The notes beneath the pieces were generated by a model that did not search any database, had not been told where the DNA came from, and saw only the letters and a list, made by a program, of their open reading frames with translations. Source: an uncultured Oceanobacter sp. (GTDB lineage Bacteria; Pseudomonadota; Gammaproteobacteria; Pseudomonadales; Oceanobacteraceae). From it: 63,028 bases of DNA. The position numbers and the translations under genes were made by a program. Positions 16,515 through 25,639 of this stretch are shown piece by piece; position 1 is the stretch's first letter, and every line of letters starts with the position of its first letter. The stretch spans positions 1-63,028 of the forward strand of contig CAJXTI010000016.1 in assembly GCA_913061185.1 (NCBI GenBank), in the 5' to 3' direction.

Positions 16515-18812
16515 ATGTCACAACTTACCGATCATCAACAACAGGTCGTTCACCACGTCGATGGCCACGCCAGAGTGGTGGCGGTGGCGGGTGCGGGTAA
16601 AACCACCACGCTGACGCATTTTATTGCCGCACGCTTGCAAGCGGGTGTGGCGCCACGGCGTATGCTGGTGCTGATGTATAACAAAGCAGCCCAGCAGGAA
16701 TTTCAGCAACGTTTGTCTGGCTGTTTGCCAGGTCAGGTGGTGCCGGAAGTACGCACCTTTCATTCGCTGGGATTACGTATTTATCACAAGTTGATTGCGT
16801 TGGGGCAGCTGCCAGCGTTTGAGCGCCGCTTGCTGGGTGATGGTGAAGTAGAAGGTCAGGTATGGCGGTTATTGCAGCAACTGGCCGATGATGACACCCG
16901 CCAGGATATTCTGTCGCAGCGGAAAAAATGGGTCGAACCCGCCGTGGGTTTTATCGAGCTGGTGAAATCTGGCTTGGAGTCACCACAAGAAGTGTATGAG
17001 CAGCTCGATCTGCCGGTTCAGTGCCGGATGTTTGTCGAATTGTTTGCGTTGTTTGAAGACTGGCGCAAGCAACAGCGTCGTATCGGATTTTCCGACATGC
17101 TCTACGATCCGGTGATGCACCTGCGTCACGATGCCGAGGCGGCGCGTTATTTTGGTGGCCATATGCAGTGGATCCTGGTGGACGAGTACCAGGACATCAA
17201 TGGTATTCAACAGCATTTGCTGGAGTTGCTCCATGGTGGTCGCGGGTCGGTGATGGTGATTGGTGACCCGGATCAGACCATTTATGAATTCCGTGGCTCA
17301 CGCCCGGAGTTTATTGTCAGTGGTTTTGCCAATCAGCTGGGTGGTGTCACAACGTATCAGTTACCAGAGACCTTTCGTTACGGCCATCGGTTGTCGCTGC
17401 TGGCGAATCACCTGATTCATCATAATCGCCAGCGCGATCCGGTGATGGGATTGTCCCATCCCTCAACTCCGGCGACACAGGTTCAGGTGCATACCTGCTC
17501 GGCCAACGCTGAAGCACAACAGGTATTGGCACTGGTGAAACAGTGTATGGCGACTGTTCCTGCTCATCAGATTGCGGTGATTCATCGGCTCTGGGCGTTG
17601 TGCGCACCGGTTGAGCTGGCGCTGTTGCAGGCGGGAATTCCCTATCAGCTGGATCATTCGCTGTCGGTACTGGAGCGTTGGGAGCTGGAAATTTTCTGGT
17701 TGCTGCTGGAAATCGCTGCGGGTCGTTTTGGTGAGCGTAGCCGTGATCAGCGACGTCATGCCTGGTTGCAAATTCTGACCACACCGTTTCCCAAGGTACG
17801 CCGGGCGGTACTGGAGGAGATGGCCGATACCCTGGCTGATCACAGTGAGAACCTGGGTGTTGCCTTGCAGCAGGCTATACCAGCGAATCTCAGCCGGTGG
17901 CAAAAGGCGCAATTGCAGGCCCGGGCGGAAGTGCTCGACAGTGCCGAGCGGGTGGTGGTGCCGGTAGAGCGGCTGTTAAATGCCTATATCGATACCACCG
18001 AGCTGGAAAAGGGCATTGAAGACAGCGCCTTTTCAGCTCAGCAGGTGGAAGACCGGTTACAAACCATTCGTGCTTTCGTACGTTTTATGGCAGATACCAA
18101 TGTTAGCTCGGATCAGGCGCTGGATCTGTTGTTACAACTGCGGGACAGGGCGCGGGCGCAGTCTCGTGAGCGCCATGGGGGAGTACGGCTGACCTCCATT
18201 CACAAAAGCAAAGGGCTGGAGTGGCCGGTGGTGATTATTCCGGGGCTGAATGGTCATTACTTCCCTTATTCGCCAGAAGGTGAATTCAGTACCCCGGCCA
18301 GTGACGAGAGTGAGCGTCGCTTGCTTTATGTTGCCATGACTCGTGCGATTCAGCAGTTACACCTGCTGGTGCCGACGCCACAAGTGCGGCGCAAGCCAGA
18401 TGACAATAGTCATGCACGTGAACGGCCCAGTCCGTTTTTTCGTGAGCTGAATATTGCTTGTAGCGATCGGGTGGCCACTGCGTTGGAACAAAGCCAACCT
18501 CAGCTAACACTTGAAGGTGAGATTGCCGAGTGGTTGCCAGCGTATCTGCAAGCCCAGCCACAGCCGCCGGAACTGGTGATCCAGCCGGTTCGGGTAGCGG
18601 TTGTGAAACACCGGGCAGATGCGCAGCAACCATCGCGGCCAAAGCAATTATCAGCGTCGCCGTCACCACAACGCTTGGTGCATGCTCGCTTGGGAGCGGG
18701 CGTGGTGGTGGAGATGGATGAGCAGTATCTGATCGTACATTTTGAGAACGAACGTACGACCCGCAGGCTGGATCGAGCGCTGGCAGAACCACATATTCAG
18801 TGGCTACACTGA
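16515..18812 (+). CDS. UvrD/Rep-family DNA helicase
   Basis: The 765-residue superfamily 1 helicase has the Walker A VAGAGKTTTLTHF (about 24-36), motif II LVDEYQDI (about 222-229), motif III/IV around VIGDPDQTIYEFRGS (about 250), and the late motifs TSIHKSKGLEW (about 561) and RLLYVAMTRA (about 600). The domain order is that of UvrD/Rep/PcrA, although residues 640-765 diverge and end in a small beta-rich domain (HARLGAGVVVEMDEQYLIVHFE), similar to the C-terminal Tudor-like part of such helicases. It is probably a repair or replication-restart helicase, not canonical UvrD. A GGGGG precedes the ATG. The next gene follows after 29 bases. Confidence 0.85.
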   Translation: MSQLTDHQQQVVHHVDGHARVVAVAGAGKTTTLTHFIAARLQAGVAPRRMLVLMYNKAAQQEFQQRLSGCLPGQVVPEVRTFHSLGLRIYHKLIALGQLPAFERRLLGDGEVEGQVWRLLQQLADDDTRQDILSQRKKWVEPAVGFIELVKSGLESPQEVYEQLDLPVQCRMFVELFALFEDWRKQQRRIGFSDMLYDPVMHLRHDAEAARYFGGHMQWILVDEYQDINGIQQHLLELLHGGRGSVMVIGDPDQTIYEFRGSRPEFIVSGFANQLGGVTTYQLPETFRYGHRLSLLANHLIHHNRQRDPVMGLSHPSTPATQVQVHTCSANAEAQQVLALVKQCMATVPAHQIAVIHRLWALCAPVELALLQAGIPYQLDHSLSVLERWELEIFWLLLEIAAGRFGERSRDQRRHAWLQILTTPFPKVRRAVLEEMADTLADHSENLGVALQQAIPANLSRWQKAQLQARAEVLDSAERVVVPVERLLNAYIDTTELEKGIEDSAFSAQQVEDRLQTIRAFVRFMADTNVSSDQALDLLLQLRDRARAQSRERHGGVRLTSIHKSKGLEWPVVIIPGLNGHYFPYSPEGEFSTPASDESERRLLYVAMTRAIQQLHLLVPTPQVRRKPDDNSHARERPSPFFRELNIACSDRVATALEQSQPQLTLEGEIAEWLPAYLQAQPQPPELVIQPVRVAVVKHRADAQQPSRPKQLSASPSPQRLVHARLGAGVVVEMDEQYLIVHFENERTTRRLDRALAEPHIQWLH

Positions 18813-18841
18813 TTATTAAAAACAGGGTACAAGGACGTAAT

Positions 18842-20038
18842 ATGACATTATTCAAGGCACTCCGACAGCTGGTCAGCCTGTTATTGGTTCTGGTGTTGGC
18901 ACCAGAACTGGCCTGGCGGCTGACAACAGCAGCACAGCATGAGTATGTCGCGGTGCAGTATCCGGGAATCCCCTTGCCGAATTCATACAGTTCCGGTTTG
19001 TGGATGCCATTGCTGGGCATACAGACCCAACAGCAGCGCCTGGAACAGCTGGAGCGGCAGTCTCAACAGCAACTGGAGCGGCAATCGTCGCCGCTATTGG
19101 TGGGTCAATCCGCTGACAAAAACAGCGTGGAACGCCATATGGTGGCCGGGCGTTGTGTGACGCCGGAATCCTTACCGGTTGCCCAGCCAAAGCAGCAGCA
19201 GGTTTTTCGCTGGGTGGATGAACAGGGCAAGATACATTTTGGCGATCGTCCCGATGCATCCGATAGGCAACAGCCGGTGGATGACTTGAGCGCACGGTAC
19301 CGCAGTCAGCGCAAACTGGAGTTGCATGTGACGTTGCCGGATGGCCCGGATGCTGGTCTGGAAGCTGACATTCAGCGCGAGGGGGAGCTGGTTTATCGGG
19401 TCGTAGCAACCTTGTTACCGGCGCGTTATGTACGCCCGGTGCTGATCAATATGACTGTGTTTACCGACGCCGTCGGGTATCAAGCCCAGCGCCGCAGCGA
19501 TAACGTTGGTGAACAGGCTGCTGGGTATTACCACTTCGAGAAAAACCGTATTTATCTGCAGCGTCAATACCAGCGCGAAGCGACGTTGGCGTTGGTACGC
19601 CATGAAATGACCCATGCGCTTTCGATGGCGATGGTGGGGACGTTGCCGGTCTGGCTGGGCGAGGGCTTGGCGGAATATACCGAGCAGCTGGACTATCAGA
19701 TGAGTGCGGCCAGAGTGGTGTTGAGTGAGCGACTGCTGGCTAGCCTGCGACAGCAGACACCGCTGCCGCTGTCGCAGTATCTGCTACTGCAGCCGGAGTC
19801 TTTTTATCAACAGGGTTCCCGCCATTATCGGCAGGCACTGGCGTTGGTGTTTTTTCTCAATAGTAGCCAGGAAGGGAAGGTCGTGCTGGAGCGTGCCTAC
19901 GAGGCAGTGATTGACAGCCCGTGTCAGGCAGCAGCAGTCAATGCCACGCTGGCTTTCTATCCGGGCGGTCTGGCGGGGCTGGAGGCCGCATTTGGACATT
20001 GGCTGGCTGATGGGCCACACCTGCCGCAGAGCTACTGA
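18842..20038 (+). CDS. DUF4124 domain fused to a HExxH metallopeptidase-like domain
   Basis: The 398-residue protein has an N-terminal hydrophobic segment (about 8-25; signal anchor) and a Gln-rich stretch (about 60-85). A DUF4124 motif FRWVDEQGKIHFGDRP lies near 121-136, followed by a C-terminal peptidase-MA-like domain with HEMTHAL (about 253) and the downstream Glu of GEGLAEYTE (about 272). This is a gluzincin arrangement: HExxH plus Glu. It is probably a periplasmic or membrane-bound zinc peptidase. ATG 18842 with AAGGACG is preferred to the ATG-less extension back to 18800. It follows the helicase gene closely, but a functional link is not evident. Confidence 0.7.
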   Translation: MTLFKALRQLVSLLLVLVLAPELAWRLTTAAQHEYVAVQYPGIPLPNSYSSGLWMPLLGIQTQQQRLEQLERQSQQQLERQSSPLLVGQSADKNSVERHMVAGRCVTPESLPVAQPKQQQVFRWVDEQGKIHFGDRPDASDRQQPVDDLSARYRSQRKLELHVTLPDGPDAGLEADIQREGELVYRVVATLLPARYVRPVLINMTVFTDAVGYQAQRRSDNVGEQAAGYYHFEKNRIYLQRQYQREATLALVRHEMTHALSMAMVGTLPVWLGEGLAEYTEQLDYQMSAARVVLSERLLASLRQQTPLPLSQYLLLQPESFYQQGSRHYRQALALVFFLNSSQEGKVVLERAYEAVIDSPCQAAAVNATLAFYPGGLAGLEAAFGHWLADGPHLPQSY

Positions 20039-20224
20039 TACTATGAATAACCGGGTTTTACTGGCTCCAAAAGCAGCTGACTGGTACTGAGCGGGGCAAT
20101 TGTTATACTGGTGCTCCATTTCGTAGAGAACGCCACTTGTCGCCGATGGTTCCCAACGTCGTATCCTGTCGCCTTTACGTAGAATTCACTGCCCTTACCA
20201 GGGACAAAAAAACGGACAATCATC

Positions 20225-20710
20225 ATGACAATTGCCCATCACAAAGTCGTTTCCATTCATTATAAAGTGGTTGACGTTGCTACCGGAGAAACGATCGACT
20301 CCTCTGAAGGTGCAGCGCCAATGACTTACCTTCACGGTGCCCAGAATATTATTCCGGGTCTGGAAGCGGCGCTGGAAGGCAAGCAGGTCGGTGACGAGCT
20401 GGAAGTCACTGTAGAAGCGGCCAATGCCTACGGTGACTATAGTGAAGATCGTGTTCAGAAAGTACCACGCGAAGCCTTTACCGGCGTTGACCAGATTGAA
20501 CCGGGTATGGCCTTTACCGCACAAACGGCGCAAGGCCCGGTTAACCTGATCGTGACTGAAGTTGAAGAAGCCGAAGTGACCGTGGATGCCAACCACCCAC
20601 TGGCTGGCAAGAATCTGGCGTTCAGTGTAACGGTCGAATCCGTACGCGATGCCAGCGAAGAAGAGCTGGAGCACGGTCATGTACACGGTGAAGGTGGCCA
20701 TCACCACTAA
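20225..20710 (+). CDS. slyD: FKBP-type peptidyl-prolyl isomerase, SlyD-like
   Basis: The 161-residue protein has the SlyD layout: a split FKBP domain (HYKVVDVATGETIDSSE at the start, NIIPGLEAALEGKQVGD near 43-59), an inserted chaperone flap (about 70-130, AYGDYSEDRVQKVPREAF) and a short C-terminal tail rich in His (HGHVHGEGGHHH) for nickel binding. It catalyses prolyl isomerisation and acts as a cytoplasmic chaperone, in some species aiding hydrogenase metal insertion. The tail is much shorter than that of E. coli SlyD. A strong terminator follows. Confidence 0.9.
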   Translation: MTIAHHKVVSIHYKVVDVATGETIDSSEGAAPMTYLHGAQNIIPGLEAALEGKQVGDELEVTVEAANAYGDYSEDRVQKVPREAFTGVDQIEPGMAFTAQTAQGPVNLIVTEVEEAEVTVDANHPLAGKNLAFSVTVESVRDASEEELEHGHVHGEGGHHH

Positions 20711-20734
20711 TAGCCAGTGCAGTATCGGAACAAT

Positions 20735-20772
20735 AAAAAACGGGCTACCTTTTTTGGGTAGCCCGTTTTTTA
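20735..20772 (+). terminator. Intrinsic terminator of slyD
   Basis: CGGGCTACC (20741-20749) pairs with GGTAGCCCG (20757-20765). The stem is flanked by a run of A on the left and a run of T on the right, so it can work in both directions and also serve the convergent gene at 20804. Confidence 0.9.
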
Positions 20773-20803
20773 TTTGTCAGTTGCTCTGCATCCGTCAGGA
20801 TGA

Positions 20804-21601
20804 TCAGCTATTCGACTGTGTTGCCATGATGCGTTCGTACATCTTGGTAATGTCGTTCATTTTCCAGAGAATGGATTCTGTGGTGACGGCAATGACGGTA
20901 GGGACGTAGCGGCCTTCTGCGTCAAGTTCAAACCCGGACTGGGAAAAATGCCACTGTGATGCCACTTTCTCCAGCGCATCATGTACTTCTGCGGTATTCA
21001 TCTCAGATCCACGCAGCTGCTCCAATGAATCACCAAACAGACGGATAGCATCGCTGAACTCCTGGCGCACGGCAGGTGATTGCCCGTTCCAGTACAGCGC
21101 GACATAAGCCTTGGCGATACGTTGTGACAACATGCGCTGGCGACCGGCAATATTGATCAGTTCGGTGCCGGGCATACGGAGATGGCTGGATATGGCATCC
21201 ACCACATCGTTACAGGCCTTGAGCATATTCAGGTTTTCCCGCATCAGGTTATCGATGACACTTTTGTCCGGGGTTGCAAGAATGCGAACCCGGTGCTGTT
21301 GCCACAGGTCTTCTACCTGCGCCAGTTTGTTATTGATCGCTGCCGATGGTGCATAGTCTTTCAGCATCAGCAGACGCTCTTCAAACTGGGCGACACTCTC
21401 ATCCAACTGCTGTTGGGCGACTTCGGGTTTGATGCCTGCTCCCAGCATCAAATAACTCTTCATCATGCGTTGCGACAGCATTCGTTGGCTGCCGGAAATG
21501 TTCACCGCTTCGGCATCGTTCAGGGCATAGACCGCAGGTGACAGGCTCAATAGCGCGGTTAGCAGCAGTATGGATGAGAACAGTGATTGGAATACTTTCA
21601 T
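20804..21601 (-). CDS. Periplasmic protein with two PilJ-type sensor repeats
   Basis: The 265-residue product has a signal peptide (ending PAVYA) and two tandem PilJ N-terminal-type helical domains. The key motif SGSQRMLSQRMMKSYLMLGAG (about 35) recurs as AGRQRMLSQRIAKAYVALYW (about 150). In PilJ and NarX-like receptors this domain senses ligands in the periplasm, but here the transmembrane and signalling parts are missing. It may be a soluble ligand-binding partner. A paralogue is found at 35192-36004. Genes on both sides are transcribed separately. Confidence 0.8.
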   Translation of the reverse strand: MKVFQSLFSSILLLTALLSLSPAVYALNDAEAVNISGSQRMLSQRMMKSYLMLGAGIKPEVAQQQLDESVAQFEERLLMLKDYAPSAAINNKLAQVEDLWQQHRVRILATPDKSVIDNLMRENLNMLKACNDVVDAISSHLRMPGTELINIAGRQRMLSQRIAKAYVALYWNGQSPAVRQEFSDAIRLFGDSLEQLRGSEMNTAEVHDALEKVASQWHFSQSGFELDAEGRYVPTVIAVTTESILWKMNDITKMYERIMATQSNS

Positions 21602-21929
21602 GGTTTACCCTTGCTACGTATTGGTTTAACTCAGGCTGGTACCTGTTGCTGGCGGACGTTATAGGGTTTTTCGGAACGGTTATCAATTAGATTGTTAGAC
21701 AATTGTCTTTGTATGGACGTTGCCTTGTTCGCCATTCTGAGGCTGACGATAAGGTTGAGGGCCGCTTAAAGCCTTGCTCTGTTTGAGTTTTGTGGTTTTT
21801 TGGATACAACTTTTAGAGACACTGTTGCTCTGTCAGATCTGTCCTCTTTGTCTGTTAAATTGAATTTTACTGGATTAGGGAGAGTGATGTTGGCATTGAT
21901 TGGGGAGAGGTGCCTGGGCTTCCAGAACG
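21602..21929. other. Intergenic region, possible small RNA
   Basis: No protein-coding gene is credible here. On the plus strand a possible promoter (TTGTTC, 17 bases, GATAAG, about 21725-21755) lies upstream of a good intrinsic terminator at 21930-21975. Such a layout would make a transcript of about 200 bases that codes for nothing visible. Confidence 0.35.
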
Positions 21930-21975
21930 GCCTGCCCCTGAGGGAAAAATGCTTCTCAGGGGCAGGCATCTTTTT
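21930..21975 (+). terminator. Strong intrinsic terminator on the plus strand
   Basis: GCCTGCCCCTGAG (21930-21942) is fully complementary to CTCAGGGGCAGGC (21955-21967), followed by ATCTTTTTATC. The U-tract is only on the plus strand, where no gene lies upstream. On the minus strand the hairpin sits just after the LEA lipoprotein gene but has no U-run. Confidence 0.7.
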
Positions 21976-21992
21976 ATCGACTTCTCGACGGT

Positions 21993-22841
21993 TCAGCGAC
22001 TCAGCTGCGTTGACATGGAAAAGTCGAGTGGCTGTGGTTTCCAAATGGCAAGATCCGGGGCGTAGTCGAGTGTGCCTGCCACACCGATGGCCACGGGTTC
22101 CTTGCTGGTCAGTAGCGACATCAGGCTTTTGCCCATATCCGCAAAGCTCAACGACAGTGGGATAATCAGTTGCTGCTGACTGTTTTTGGCCAGTTTTGCC
22201 GGTTGCACCGAACCTGAGGCGAGAGCGCTGTTGGCTGCAGTGACCTGATAGTTCAGCCCGGTAAGATCAACACCAAAACCATTGGGGTTTTCCACATCGA
22301 CCGTGAGTTGCAGTTCCACACCGCGCCAGCTCAAACTTGAAATACTGGCACTGGTCAGGCTGATTTTTGGACGTTTTGGAACAGGAATACGGGTGCTGTA
22401 GCTGGCAGGAAGACGCATGTCTCCCAGTACGGGTAGTGTAAACAGCAGCGCGGCATCCACTTGACAGGTCACTTCATCCTGATCGGCAACGGCTTTGATT
22501 GCGTTATACAGGTCGCTGTAGTTGAGACTGATCGGTAACTGGGTAGTGGTGACGCCATTGGCTTTCAGGGTCAGACCGTTGTTGGCGGGACTGACCGTGG
22601 TCAGGGCGTGATCTTCGACCGAGAGGGTCAGTTCCAGGCCACTGGCCGGGATTGAAAAACCGTTCGGGTTGGTAATATCCAGTGCAACCAGCAAATTGGC
22701 CTGTTCCAGTCCCAGTGACTGGATTGACAGACCACTGATCGCGGCGCTGGGTTTTTCTATGTTGAGGCTGTCCTGCAGGGTGGCGCAACCAGCCAGAAGA
22801 GTCAGGCTGAGGGCGGTAAGCAGGGTCACAATCCGGTTCAT
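21993..22841 (-). CDS. LEA-2/WHy-domain lipoprotein
   Basis: The 282-residue lipoprotein has the lipobox LLAGC at about residues 14-18. Two repeats of the water-stress/LEA-14 domain follow: LLVALDITNPNGFSIP (about 50-65) and LQLTVDVENPNGFGVDL (about 180-196). ATG 22841 is chosen because the signal peptide MNRIVTLLTALSL begins there; the frame is open further upstream. LEA-2 lipoproteins are widespread in Proteobacteria and are linked to desiccation or envelope stress, without a defined mechanism. It is divergent from a LysR gene. Confidence 0.8.
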   Translation of the reverse strand: MNRIVTLLTALSLTLLAGCATLQDSLNIEKPSAAISGLSIQSLGLEQANLLVALDITNPNGFSIPASGLELTLSVEDHALTTVSPANNGLTLKANGVTTTQLPISLNYSDLYNAIKAVADQDEVTCQVDAALLFTLPVLGDMRLPASYSTRIPVPKRPKISLTSASISSLSWRGVELQLTVDVENPNGFGVDLTGLNYQVTAANSALASGSVQPAKLAKNSQQQLIIPLSLSFADMGKSLMSLLTSKEPVAIGVAGTLDYAPDLAIWKPQPLDFSMSTQLSR

Positions 22842-23066
22842 GGGCGCTCCAGGTGTCAGGGTTTGAAGGCGCGCAGTGTAAGGCAATGGCCTCCAGAAAA
22901 CAGTGACGCTTCACCTTATAAAGCGGCTCTGGGCCTGATACCGGGATCTGGGTGTCAATATTGGCCTGAAATCACGAATAAAAATGCAAGTTGTTTTATT
23001 GATAGGCTTGGTGAATGCCTGGGGAGCTGCGACAATACCAGCGTTATTTCCAAGCCGGATGCTGCT

Positions 23067-24002
23067 GTGAACCTTGCTCGAATAGATTTGAACCTGCTGG
23101 TGTATCTGGATGTTCTGCTGCGTGAAGGTAATGTGACGCGGGCAGCACAACAGCTGGGTATTACCCAGCCTGCGATGTCTAACGGACTGCGCCGGTTACG
23201 TGATTTGTTTAACGATCCACTGCTGGTGCGTACCTCGGATGGCATGACCGCGACAGAGCGGGCGCGGGAGCTGCAACCGATGATTCGCAAGGCGCTGGGC
23301 GAACTGGAAGCCGCCTTGCAGCCATTGGGAGAATTTGATGCCCAGAGCAGCAACCGGGTTTTCCGTATTATGGTCAGCGACTATGCCGAGTCGACGCTGA
23401 TACCGGAGCTGGTCAAACGTTTGCGTGAGGTGGCTCCCAACGTCATCCTCGATGTGCTGACGCCGTCAGACGTGACCTTCAAGGATGTTGAGGCGGGCAA
23501 GGTCGATATGGCGATCAATCGCTTTGATGATATGCCGCAATCGTTTCATCAGATGACCCTGTGGCAGGATGATTTTGTCTGTCTGGTTAATCATGGTCAT
23601 CCATTGGCAGAAAAATTTGATCTCGAAGCCTATGTTGCCAGTAACCATATCTGGGTGTCCAAAACCGGAATGGGCGCGGGTGTTGGTATTGACCCGGAAA
23701 AAGTGATTCGGTTGGGGTGGGTCGACAACGCCTTGGCCAAACTGGGTTATAAACGGCGTATATCGGTGTTTACCCGCCATTATCAGATGCCAGCCTTGCT
23801 GGCTCACAACAATGACCTGGTGGCCACCTTGCCTCGCAAGGTAGCCGATATGCAGGCGGCATCAGCATCGTTACTGGTGATACAGCCGCCCTTTCCAATC
23901 CCACCTTTCGAGCTGAAAATGGCCTGGTCGCCGTTAGTACAGCATCATCAGGCTCATCGCTGGTTGCGTCGTATTATTGTGGATGTTGCTCAGTACTGTT
24001 GA
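23067..24002 (+). CDS. LysR-family transcriptional regulator
   Basis: The protein has 311 residues from GTG 23067. The DNA-binding domain (ARIDLNLLVYLDVLLREGN, then TQPAMSNGLRRLRDLFNDPL) is followed by a periplasmic-binding-protein-like effector domain. The frame extends upstream to 22863 without a good start; GTG 23067 places the helix-turn-helix at its usual position but has only a weak ribosome site, so the start is uncertain. It is in the same NodD/LinR-like branch as the regulator at 3136. The divergent neighbour is the LEA lipoprotein, and the 225-base gap between them is the likely operator region. Confidence 0.85.
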   Translation: MNLARIDLNLLVYLDVLLREGNVTRAAQQLGITQPAMSNGLRRLRDLFNDPLLVRTSDGMTATERARELQPMIRKALGELEAALQPLGEFDAQSSNRVFRIMVSDYAESTLIPELVKRLREVAPNVILDVLTPSDVTFKDVEAGKVDMAINRFDDMPQSFHQMTLWQDDFVCLVNHGHPLAEKFDLEAYVASNHIWVSKTGMGAGVGIDPEKVIRLGWVDNALAKLGYKRRISVFTRHYQMPALLAHNNDLVATLPRKVADMQAASASLLVIQPPFPIPPFELKMAWSPLVQHHQAHRWLRRIIVDVAQYC

Positions 24003-24007
24003 TAACG

Positions 24008-24937
24008 TTATTCCACCGTCAGGCGCAAGCTCAGGCAATGGCTGGCGCCAGCCGCCAGGTTGACCCAGTCGTCGGCAGCGTTGGCGGTCTCGATACAGAG
24101 CATGGTTTGCCAGGCATTATCTTCAAACTGACTCAGGCGTTGGGCCTTTGTTATCCAAGGATTCCAGACAACGGTACTGCGACTGCCACGGCTATGGATC
24201 AGCAGGGTGCGTTGCGGTGTGACCAGCCGCAATGGCGACGCTTGTTGCAGATAGATACGGTCAGTTTCACCCTGAAAGACTACATCGCCCTGTTGCTGTT
24301 TGCGTTGCCAGCCGGTCATGGTGTCAATATAGGGATAGCCGGAGAGTCCGCCAATACGGGTTGCATTGATGTCTGTCGTTGGTAAATAGGTATGTAGTGC
24401 CTGACTAAAGGCGAGGGTGGATTGTCCGGTATTGGTGGTGATCAGCTGCATTTCCATACTGGTGGGTGTCAGAATCCAGCGCGCAGTAAGCTCGGCATCA
24501 CCCTGCCAGACCGATTGGATATGGTGGCTTTGTGGTAAGGACATGTCGATTTCAACACGATCGGCAGCTTCGTAAAGTCGGGTCAGCGTCCAGCGATTGG
24601 TGCGGGCAAACCCGTGGGCGGGAAGGGGTTGTCCTTCGGCCATGGCTGCCTGTACTTCTGGAGAGTTTTTGTCGGCGTTACCAAACCAGGGCCAGCAAAC
24701 CGGAATGCCGCCACGGAGCGAGGTTCCCTGTTGATATTCGGCGGTCGGACTGAGCCAGATCCAACTGGTATCACCGCTGGGACAAAAAGACAGCAGTTGT
24801 GCTCCTTGCGGCAGCAGACTGGCAGTGAACCCCGGATGCTGAACAACGATGCAAGGCAGTTCTCCGCGTTGTTCAAAGTGACAAAAGGCACTGTTTGAAA
24901 GGCGTTCTTTTAATGACCGGTTCTGATGTTGACGCAT
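24008..24937 (-). CDS. D-hexose-6-phosphate mutarotase (YeaD-like)
   Basis: The 309-residue protein is of the aldose-1-epimerase-like family. It interconverts alpha and beta anomers of glucose-6-phosphate and related sugars. Visible family motifs are SLRGGIPVCWPWFGN (about 73-87), the catalytic His in LPAHGFARTNRW (about 108), ALHTYLPTTDI (about 190) and the catalytic Glu in LCIETANA (about 284). Its length is normal. It is convergent with the LysR gene, with five bases between the stop codons, and divergent from a GreA-like gene. Confidence 0.85.
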   Translation of the reverse strand: MRQHQNRSLKERLSNSAFCHFEQRGELPCIVVQHPGFTASLLPQGAQLLSFCPSGDTSWIWLSPTAEYQQGTSLRGGIPVCWPWFGNADKNSPEVQAAMAEGQPLPAHGFARTNRWTLTRLYEAADRVEIDMSLPQSHHIQSVWQGDAELTARWILTPTSMEMQLITTNTGQSTLAFSQALHTYLPTTDINATRIGGLSGYPYIDTMTGWQRKQQQGDVVFQGETDRIYLQQASPLRLVTPQRTLLIHSRGSRSTVVWNPWITKAQRLSQFEDNAWQTMLCIETANAADDWVNLAAGASHCLSLRLTVE

Positions 24938-25018
24938 GGCTTACCTTGCATAAATCGCTAGAATGACGGGTTTTACCCAGTGTGGGTGTGACTTGCTTCT
25001 ACTGTACCGGATTATTGT

Positions 25019-25498
25019 GTGAACAAAAGCCAACTGAAGTCCTGTTTGCTCGCGTTATTGGATCGGGAAATAGACGTTGCCCTGGCGGCGGCCCGAACCG
25101 CGCAGGAAAGCGCCTCGCATGAAGGCAACAAGCCGGAAAATCAATACGATACCCTGAGTCTGGAAGCAGCGTACCTGGCCCATGGCCAATCAGAACGTAT
25201 TTTGGCATTACAGCAGGAACGTATACACGTGGCTCGCTGGGCTGTGCCAGTATTTGATGAGGATGCGGTGCTGGCATTGGGTGCTCTGGTTGGTCTTGAG
25301 CCGGTTGTAGCGACTGGCGCTTCGATACGTCGTTGGTTCTGGCTGACGCCTGTTGGTGGCAGAACCTTGCTTCAATCTGATCAGTCGGTGCAGCTAGTAT
25401 CGATATCGGCACCGCTGGCAAAACGTTTGTTGAAGCTGGGGTTGGACGACGAATTGCAACTGGGAGAGGATGTCTGGCGGATCGTTGCTGTCAGTTAG
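25019..25498 (+). CDS. GreA/GreB-like protein
   Basis: The 159-residue protein starts at GTG. The N-terminal helical hairpin (LDREIDVALAAARTAQESASHEG) contains NKPENQYDTLSLEAAYLA, which recalls the GreA segment with acidic tip residues. The C-terminal half (VQLVSISAPLAKRLLKLGL, DDELQLGEDVWRIV) fits the FKBP-like Gre C-domain. It is similar in length to GreA but diverged, especially at the tip acidic pair. It may bind the RNA polymerase secondary channel like other Gre-factor relatives (Rnk, TraR-type modulators), but this is inference. Confidence 0.6.
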   Translation: MNKSQLKSCLLALLDREIDVALAAARTAQESASHEGNKPENQYDTLSLEAAYLAHGQSERILALQQERIHVARWAVPVFDEDAVLALGALVGLEPVVATGASIRRWFWLTPVGGRTLLQSDQSVQLVSISAPLAKRLLKLGLDDELQLGEDVWRIVAVS

Positions 25499-25545
25499 GT
25501 CACAACTGGTAATCAGCGCTGCGGCTATGACTGTGTGATATAAAT

Positions 25546-25565
25546 TTTGAGAATCATTCTCGTCT
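25546..25565. promoter_or_regulatory. Fur box
   Basis: GAGAAT-C-ATTCTC (25549-25561) is a perfect 6-1-6 palindrome matching the core of the Fur consensus (GATAAT-C-ATTATC type), flanked by AT-rich sequence. It lies about 80 bases upstream of a siderophore-interacting protein gene, as expected for iron repression. Confidence 0.8.
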
Positions 25566-25639
25566 TATGTGTCCAAGGCGTTACACTGGCATCTGTTATC
25601 GGGTGTATTCAACCTGTCTGTTTTTTATCTGGAGCTGTT

